Assembly: GCA_013288685.1 (NCBI GenBank)
Contig: JABDBM010000025.1
Coordinates: 1 to 46,724 of the forward strand
Reading direction: 5' to 3'
Length of the DNA: 46,724 nucleotides
Origin: Bacteroidota bacterium
GTDB lineage: Bacteria > Bacteroidota > Bacteroidia > Sphingobacteriales > Sphingobacteriaceae
In this document: piece by piece, positions 41,826 to 46,724 of the stretch
How positions within the stretch are numbered: position 1 is the stretch's first letter
Layout of the letters: each line of letters starts with the position of its first letter
Made by a program: the position numbers and the translations under genes
Notes under the pieces: model-generated
Database searches by the model: none
The model's input: only the letters and a program-made list of their open reading frames with translations
Told to the model about the DNA's origin: nothing

Positions 41826-43730
41826 TTAATTAATTTGATACTTTATTCCGGCCATAAAATTAAACCCGCGGGTATTATAGCCCAACCAATCGGTGTATTT
41901 GGCATCAAACAGGTTTTTTAAATCGGCAAACAGGCTTATTTGTTTGCAGGCCTGGTATTGCAAATGGGCATCAACCAGGTTATAATGTTTTAAAGTGACG
42001 ATAGTAGCGGGGAAATTGGCAAAGTTTTCATCAGTCCGGTCGCCTGTATATTTATAGTTGATTCCAGCCGAAAAACTTTTTACAAATTGGTAGTAAACAT
42101 TTATACCATAAGTATTACGCGGGCGGCGGTATAAATTACCTGTATTAACTCCATTTTCATCCGTTAAAGTTCCGGTTATATAAGCAGCGTAAGCCGATGC
42201 AGTCAGGCCATCGCTATTATATTTCAGTTCGCTTTCAAAACCTTTATCTTTTTGCCGCTCGCCATTTTCATAAATACCGTACGGGCTTACAGCTAAACCT
42301 TTAAAATAAATTACATCGCTGGTGTTATATTTAAAAAATACAGTGTTAAACGAAAGGGTATTTTTAATTATCTCCCAGTCGAAACCTGCTTCATAAGATG
42401 TTGTTGTTTCGGGCTTTAAACCGGTATTGCCATAAGGGGAAAACAATTGGTACAACGATGGAGATTTGTACGCGGATGCAATGGTACCGAATACTTTTAA
42501 CTGATCGGCAAGGTATAGCGATGGGTTAACGGTATAAGTAAATTTATCACCGTATTTGCTATCGTTATTATAGCGGCCACCCAGTTCCATGTGAAAAATA
42601 CCAGCCTTATAAAATAGCGAGGTATAAACACTGCCGATACTGTTGTGTGCAATATTACTCCTGATCGTGTCATAAGTGCCGTATTGATTAGTGCTACTAT
42701 ATTTAAAATCGGCGCCGCTGGTTATATCGAACTCTTTGGCGAGGCTATAATTAAAAACCGCCTCGGCATTGGTGATATGACCGGTGTTTTTCTCGTACGA
42801 GAAACTGTAATCGGTATAATTGTTATTAACATTATTTTGACTGATGTTTACAAGCAAACTGCCTTTGTCCAACTGTAATTTTGCACCCAGCCCACCCAAT
42901 AAAAAGGTATTATTATAAGTGTAGTTTTTATCATCGGTATATGCGCCATAAGGCAGGTTGCCTTTGTTGTAAGTGGTTTGCAGATTACCGTTTATCATCA
43001 GTTTTTGTGAAACCTGCTGATTTAAATTGATGCTTAGCGCGCGCTGGTGAAAGCCATCCTTTTTAAAACCCGCAGTGCCGGTAGTATCAGTAGCCGCCGA
43101 AAATCCTTTTGAATCGGTATTAGAAAAATTTACGGCAATACCGGTATTGTTTAACTTCCCATTTACGCCCACAGCCTCTTTAAAAGTATTGTAAGTGCCG
43201 CCACTTAGCTGTACGTTGCTTTTAAGCCCCTGCCCTTTTGCCTGTTTGGTAATAATGTTGATTACGCCGGCAACTGCATCCGAGCCGTATAAGGTTGAGC
43301 CGCTTCCTTTTAAAATTTCGATATGATCAATTTGATCAAGCGAAAAAGCGTTCAGATCGTAACTTCCGTCGATAGCAGAAGCATTGTTTACCGGGAAACC
43401 ATCAATAAGGATAAGCGTGTTGCCGGTTGATGCCCCGCGCAGGTAGAGCGATGAGCTGATGCCCGGCGCATTTTCGGCACCCGAAAAAGTAATACCAGGG
43501 ATAGTGTTGAGCAATTCCGGCAGGCTTTTACCTTGTGCATGACTGATGTCGGCTGCGGTAATTACGGTAACTACCCGGCCAATGTCCTGTAATTTTTTTG
43601 GTGAACGTGTGGCCGTAACCACCACATTGTTTAGTACCCGGGTGGTGTCCTGGGCCTGCGCAGCTGTACTAAGCAGCGCGAGTTGCGCAAGCCCCAGGCC
43701 GGCAGCAACTAAAATGAATTTTTTTTTCAT
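41826..43730 (-). CDS. btuB: BtuB-like TonB-dependent outer membrane receptor (cobalamin)
   Basis: This 634-residue protein has a signal peptide (MKKKFILVAAGLGLAQLALLSTAAQAQ, about 25 residues) and a TonB box region 'VLNNVVVTATRS'. The plug reads 'LPELLNTIPGITFSGAENAPGISSSLYLRGASTGNTLILIDGFPVN…DHIEILKGSGSTLYGSDAVAGVINIITK'. A 22-strand barrel ends '…NFMAGIKYQI'. Receptors of this size that follow a cobalamin riboswitch import vitamin B12 or other corrinoids. The riboswitch lies about 110 bases upstream of the start, giving direct support. It is followed by DUF6580 in the same operon. Confidence 0.92.
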   Translation of the reverse strand: MKKKFILVAAGLGLAQLALLSTAAQAQDTTRVLNNVVVTATRSPKKLQDIGRVVTVITAADISHAQGKSLPELLNTIPGITFSGAENAPGISSSLYLRGASTGNTLILIDGFPVNNASAIDGSYDLNAFSLDQIDHIEILKGSGSTLYGSDAVAGVINIITKQAKGQGLKSNVQLSGGTYNTFKEAVGVNGKLNNTGIAVNFSNTDSKGFSAATDTTGTAGFKKDGFHQRALSINLNQQVSQKLMINGNLQTTYNKGNLPYGAYTDDKNYTYNNTFLLGGLGAKLQLDKGSLLVNISQNNVNNNYTDYSFSYEKNTGHITNAEAVFNYSLAKEFDITSGADFKYSSTNQYGTYDTIRSNIAHNSIGSVYTSLFYKAGIFHMELGGRYNNDSKYGDKFTYTVNPSLYLADQLKVFGTIASAYKSPSLYQLFSPYGNTGLKPETTTSYEAGFDWEIIKNTLSFNTVFFKYNTSDVIYFKGLAVSPYGIYENGERQKDKGFESELKYNSDGLTASAYAAYITGTLTDENGVNTGNLYRRPRNTYGINVYYQFVKSFSAGINYKYTGDRTDENFANFPATIVTLKHYNLVDAHLQYQACKQISLFADLKNLFDAKYTDWLGYNTRGFNFMAGIKYQIN

Positions 43731-43837
43731 GTTGTTGTGAGTTTAAACCCACAGCATACAGAAATGAAAAGAATGGAAACAGCAGAAAAGTTTCACATCC
43801 AAGCTTCAATCCCCGAAAGCTATGAATAACGTTAAAT

Positions 43838-44005
43838 GCTATTGGCAGGTCTTCTGACTTACTCCCCTGTTGTCCGGTCTTCCCGTCGGCCTTTCGGCAG
43901 ACAGTGACCCAATGAATGGACAACGGTTATGGAGCTTACAGCTGCGGGACAGTCCCGGAATTACACCGGGTTCCCTTTTAATTTCTTATGGGTATTATTC
44001 CTTAA
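43838..44005 (-). promoter_or_regulatory. Cobalamin (B12) riboswitch
   Basis: The minus strand reads 'GGGAACCCGGTG', 'ATTCCGGGACTGTCCCGCAG', 'GGTCACTGTCTGCC' and ends with the B12 box AGTCAGAAGACCTGCC (43844-43859). These are in the order and spacing of the AdoCbl riboswitch, including paired P2-P6 elements. It lies in the leader of the BtuB-like receptor gene, so corrinoid binding should lower expression of that gene and DUF6580. No intrinsic terminator follows in the roughly 110-base gap, so control of translation is likely. Confidence 0.95.
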
Positions 44006-44022
44006 GAAAACCGAAAGCGATG

Positions 44023-44030
44023 CAAATGTA
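44023..44030 (-). promoter_or_regulatory. -7 promoter element (TACATTTG) of the riboswitch-btuB operon
   Basis: TACATTTG on the minus strand fits TAnnTTTG. It lies about 20 bases before the first riboswitch stem, where the transcript should begin. Confidence 0.65.
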
Positions 44031-44061
44031 GGATAAGAATTTGTATTTTTATAAAAATCCA

Positions 44062-44195
44062 TGTCATTTCGAACGAAGTGAGAAAACTTATACGACATAC
44101 GTTGGACGTCATGCATAGTCAGTTAAGCAGGGCGTATAAGATTTTTCGCTGCGCTCAAGAGATAGTTTCTCCCTCGTTCGTCGATCGAAATGACA
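44062..44195. repeat. Inverted repeat starting 'tgtcatttcgaacg' (copy A)
   Basis: The left arm 'tgtcatttcgaacgaagtga' pairs with the inverse of 'tcgttcgtcgatcgaaatgaca', which ends at 44195. An inner stem 'cttatacg/cgtataag' also forms. It is related to the repeat at 45525 ('tgtcatttcgaacgcagtga', 'catgcatag'). It lies between the riboswitch operon promoter and the serine hydrolase gene. Confidence 0.8.
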
Positions 44196-44249
44196 CCGGG
44201 TTTTAAACTAATTTATCTTTTTGAACTTAATCAGCCGATTGTTACACAA

Positions 44250-45494
44250 ATGAAACATTATTACTGCGCCCTTTTATTAATGACAACTCTCAGCACCCGT
44301 GCCCAAAAACCCGACACTGTTTTTTTAAAAACCCTGCTCACCTCCCACCCCGAACTTTTTGGCGGCATACTAAAACATCCCACCCAAAATGAGGTACAGA
44401 TATTATATACACAAATAAACAGAGACGAGAATAACGTTCCGCATTTCACATCTTATAGCTATCACCTTAACGCCAACCATTATTTTTACCCGGCCAGCAC
44501 CGTTAAGCTCCCTACAGCCATTTTTGCATTGGAGAAATTAAACGAACTGCATATTAAAGGTTTGACCAAGGCATCCGTTATGAAAACAGACAGTTCGTTC
44601 GCCGGCGAAACCAAAATGCTGGAGGATACATCATCGGCCAATGGCTTGCCGAGTATTGAAAACTACATCAAAAAGATTTTGCTGGTGAGTGACAACTATG
44701 CCTACAACCGTGTATATGAATTTGTTGGCCGCGAAGAAATAAATAATAAGCTAAAAAAATATAACCTCAATAATACCCGCATCGTGGGCCGCCTGGCTAT
44801 CGGTGATGGCGGCGAGGCTGCCCGGCATACCAATGCCATTGATTTTTTCAATGGCGACAAATTGGTGTATCATCAGCCAGCACAATATGATGCGAAAGAT
44901 TATCCGATGCATTTGGAAAACATGATTCAAGGGAAAGGATACCTGGATAGTCACGATCAGTTGGTAATGAAACCATTTAGTTTTGAGGAGAAGAATGTTT
45001 ATACCATAGCCGATCAGCAGATGGTGTTACGACGCTTATTGTTTCCGGAAACATTTCCGAAAGAGCAGCGGTTTAACCTGACGCCGGAAGATTATGAATT
45101 CATTTACCATTATATGAGCATGTTCCCTACCGAAAGCACCAAACCAACCTACCCTACTCCGGAATACTACCCTGCTTACTGTAAGTTTTTAATGTATGGG
45201 ACCGACAGCCTTGCCCATATTAACCAGGATGTGAGAATATTTAATAAGTGCGGCGATTCGTATGGTTACAATATCGATAATGCGTATATTATTGATATTA
45301 AGCACCATGTAGAATTTATTTTAACAGCGGTGGTGCAATCGAACGAAGATGGCATCTACAATGATAATATCTATGAATACAAAACAGTCACCCATCCCTT
45401 TATGAAAAATTTGGGACAGGTGATCTATCAGTATGAATTAGCGCGAAAAAAAAATCGATTACCGGACTTATCGAAGTATAAGTTTTCTTATTAA
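44250..45494 (+). CDS. Exported beta-lactamase-fold serine hydrolase
   Basis: This 414-residue protein starts at ATG 44250, which begins a signal peptide (MKHYYCALLLMTTLSTRAQ); the longer frame from 44190 runs into the repeat. Motifs of the class A beta-lactamase/penicillin-binding fold are visible: S83-T-V-K86 in 'YPASTVKLPTAIFALEKL', S147-D-N149 in 'LLVSDNYAYNRVYEFVG', and a third K333-C-G335 in 'FNKCGDSYGYNIDNAYIID' where K-T/S-G is usual. It is longer than true class A enzymes (about 290), and no clear ExxxN omega-loop motif was identified. A peptidase, esterase or cell-wall role is as likely as antibiotic hydrolysis. Single gene, flanked by two related repeats. Confidence 0.85.
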   Translation: MKHYYCALLLMTTLSTRAQKPDTVFLKTLLTSHPELFGGILKHPTQNEVQILYTQINRDENNVPHFTSYSYHLNANHYFYPASTVKLPTAIFALEKLNELHIKGLTKASVMKTDSSFAGETKMLEDTSSANGLPSIENYIKKILLVSDNYAYNRVYEFVGREEINNKLKKYNLNNTRIVGRLAIGDGGEAARHTNAIDFFNGDKLVYHQPAQYDAKDYPMHLENMIQGKGYLDSHDQLVMKPFSFEEKNVYTIADQQMVLRRLLFPETFPKEQRFNLTPEDYEFIYHYMSMFPTESTKPTYPTPEYYPAYCKFLMYGTDSLAHINQDVRIFNKCGDSYGYNIDNAYIIDIKHHVEFILTAVVQSNEDGIYNDNIYEYKTVTHPFMKNLGQVIYQYELARKKNRLPDLSKYKFSY

Positions 45495-45524
45495 AAGAGA
45501 TCTGCAAGCAACGATAACCCCCAA

Positions 45525-45640
45525 TGTCATTTCGAACGCAGTGAGAACACTTTACAACCATGCTTAAACGCCATGCATAGGTAACAATGCATGGCGTTTA
45601 GTTAAAATTCTTAAAGGTCTCTCCCTGCGGCCGACATCCA
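45525..45640. repeat. Inverted repeat starting 'tgtcatttcgaacg' (copy B) with a perfect inner hairpin
   Basis: The left arm 'tgtcatttcgaacgcagtga' resembles copy A at 44062. Inside is a perfect 14-pair stem (taaacgccatgcat, 45565-45578, with 45587-45600) closing an 8-base loop. The outer right arm ('ctctccctgcggccgacat') pairs loosely. It fills the gap between the serine hydrolase and the convergent MFS gene. Confidence 0.8.
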
Positions 45641-45654
45641 GAGACGATAAAGGC

Positions 45655-46724
45655 CTAAATCTGTTCAATATAATTCAAATCCTTCCCAAAAGTTTCTTTT
45701 AACTGGCTTACCGAAAACAAGGAAACTATGGTAAGTATGGCCATCATGATATAGCCGCTTGTTAGCATTCCGTAATGACCTTTTAAAGCGATAAAAGCCA
45801 TATTAATTAAAATAAGGGAGCCGCGCACAAAATTGGGTACTGTGGTTGCTACCGTAGCCCTGATATTTGTACCAAACTGTTCGGCCGCTATCGTGATAAA
45901 AATTGTCCAGTAACCAACAGCACAGCCCATTCCAAAACAAATCCATAAAAAGCGGGCGCTGGTAAGCCCAGTAGAACTTAAATAAAATACCGTTGTAGCA
46001 GCTGACAGTACCAGAAAAATATACATGGTTAATTTTCTTGACTTTGTAATCTGCGATAAAATGCCTGCGAAAATACCGCCTACCGAGATACCTATGTAGG
46101 TATACAATATCCCGTCTCCTGCATTAAGGGGTTCAACCGCGCCTAACGCCTTGCCAAACTCGGGCGACAGTGTTACCAAAACCCCTACCACGTACCAAAG
46201 CGGCGCACCAATTAAAATACAGTAAAGGTATTTTTTAAAGCGATCCCAGTTAGTAAATAGTTTAAAGAAATTACCTTTTGAGATATGGCCGCTTTGCTCA
46301 ATATTTTTAAACATTCCCGATTCAAACGTGCCTATGCGCAGCAATAACAACACAATGCCTAAACCACCACCCACTTTATAAGCGTTTTGCCAGCCGTGCT
46401 TGGCCACCCAAACAGCGACTGCCGCACCCAAAAGACCGATTGCGGCAACAATCATAGTCCCGTAACCGCGTTTTTCTTTGCTCATGGTTTCGGTAACCAG
46501 CGTAATACCTGCCCCCAATTCGCCGGCAAGGCCAATTCCGGCTATAAAGCGAATTAAGGCGTACATGTCAACGCTATGCACATAGGCATTGGCAAAATTT
46601 GCAATTGAGTAAAGCAAAATTGAACCAAACAGCACTTTTATACGTCCTAATTTATCCCCAATAACACCCCATAAAATACCCCCAAGCAGCAGTCCAAACA
46701 TCTGAACGTTAATGATAAATAAAC
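45655..46724 (-). CDS. Major facilitator superfamily transporter, C-terminal part (5' end outside window)
   Basis: The frame is open to the window edge (about 355 residues seen; the ATG at 46701 is internal). The loop 2-3 signature 'GGILWGVIGDKLGRIKVLFGS' and the motif 'LIRFIAGIGLAGELGAGITLVTETMSKEKRGYGT' identify the MFS, closest in style to the sugar/metabolite:proton symporter type. About ten of the usual twelve helices are present, with a central cytoplasmic loop near 'FESGMFKNIEQSGHISKGNFFKLFTNWDRFKKYL'. Helices 1 and part of 2 lie outside the window. Substrate not deducible. It is convergent with the serine hydrolase gene across repeat copy B. Confidence 0.92.
   Translation of the reverse strand, partial: LFIINVQMFGLLLGGILWGVIGDKLGRIKVLFGSILLYSIANFANAYVHSVDMYALIRFIAGIGLAGELGAGITLVTETMSKEKRGYGTMIVAAIGLLGAAVAVWVAKHGWQNAYKVGGGLGIVLLLLRIGTFESGMFKNIEQSGHISKGNFFKLFTNWDRFKKYLYCILIGAPLWYVVGVLVTLSPEFGKALGAVEPLNAGDGILYTYIGISVGGIFAGILSQITKSRKLTMYIFLVLSAATTVFYLSSTGLTSARFLWICFGMGCAVGYWTIFITIAAEQFGTNIRATVATTVPNFVRGSLILINMAFIALKGHYGMLTSGYIMMAILTIVSLFSVSQLKETFGKDLNYIEQI

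Noticed and set aside
43669..43923. 84-codon minus-strand frame upstream of btuB
   Set aside because: It lies over the cobalamin riboswitch and the btuB signal sequence in another frame; no protein features.
9323..45640. CRISPR array interpretation of the repeated words
   Set aside because: Repeats are inverted pairs, not evenly spaced direct repeats with unique spacers, and no cas genes are present.
44062..45640. Insertion sequence bracketing the serine hydrolase
   Set aside because: No transposase gene and no target-site duplication seen; the repeats are in direct orientation and each is itself an inverted repeat.

Overview
The window looks like a chromosomal segment of a Bacteroidota member, most likely family Sphingobacteriaceae (Mucilaginibacter/Pedobacter-like). 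The evidence is a SusC/SusD pair, a TonB receptor next to a DUF4249 lipoprotein, DUF3667 and DUF6580 proteins, a Bacteroidota-type sigma signature upstream of several genes (-7 element TAnnTTTG), almost no Shine-Dalgarno sequences, and AT-rich spacers. The genus is an inference. I saw no tRNA, rRNA operon, prophage, complete IS element or CRISPR array.

Layout. 1-2452: the 3' part of a TonB-dependent receptor with its DUF4249 lipoprotein. 2528-4173 (minus): a di-heme cytochrome c peroxidase translationally coupled to a small secreted molybdopterin-fold protein. 4324-8376: a secreted prolyl oligopeptidase and a three-PAS histidine kinase. 8590-11115 (minus): a GMC oxidoreductase and a secreted ThuA-like protein, probably sugar oxidation/turnover. 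11416-13831: a membrane HisKA protein that looks like a frameshifted kinase, a conserved hypothetical, and an ECF sigma factor overlapping a membrane protein. 14144-16726: GNAT acetyltransferase, DNA polymerase IV, and an exported hypothetical. 17033-19953: two 2H phosphoesterase paralogues flanking a seven-heme cytochrome, then the SRP RNA. 20312-26532: housekeeping genes recQ, mannose-1-phosphate guanylyltransferase, rlmB and dnaB. 26604-33465: chromate transporter, TPR protein, etfB-etfA-bifunctional nuclease, nucleoside transporter, DUF3667 protein and a small hypothetical. 33684-39479 (minus): a Dph6-like ATP pyrophosphatase and a SusD/SusC glycan-uptake pair. 39699-39917: a decayed copy of the SusC 5' end. 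40325-44030 (minus): a sirtuin, then a cobalamin-riboswitch operon (BtuB-like receptor plus DUF6580 membrane protein). 44250-46724: a beta-lactamase-fold serine hydrolase and a partial MFS transporter.

The most striking feature not explained by genes is that a large share of the intergenic gaps hold long imperfect inverted repeats. Each is built from its own short vocabulary, some are shared between distant sites, and several abut or contain stop codons. At least eleven such sites lie in 37 kb. Other points worth a second look are the riboswitch-controlled DUF6580 gene as a candidate corrinoid transporter, the SusC relic, the frame-shifted kinase ATPase relic, the sirtuin lacking most zinc cysteines, and face-to-face -7 elements between the TPR gene and etfB.

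Function calls come from reading motifs by eye; no database search was run.
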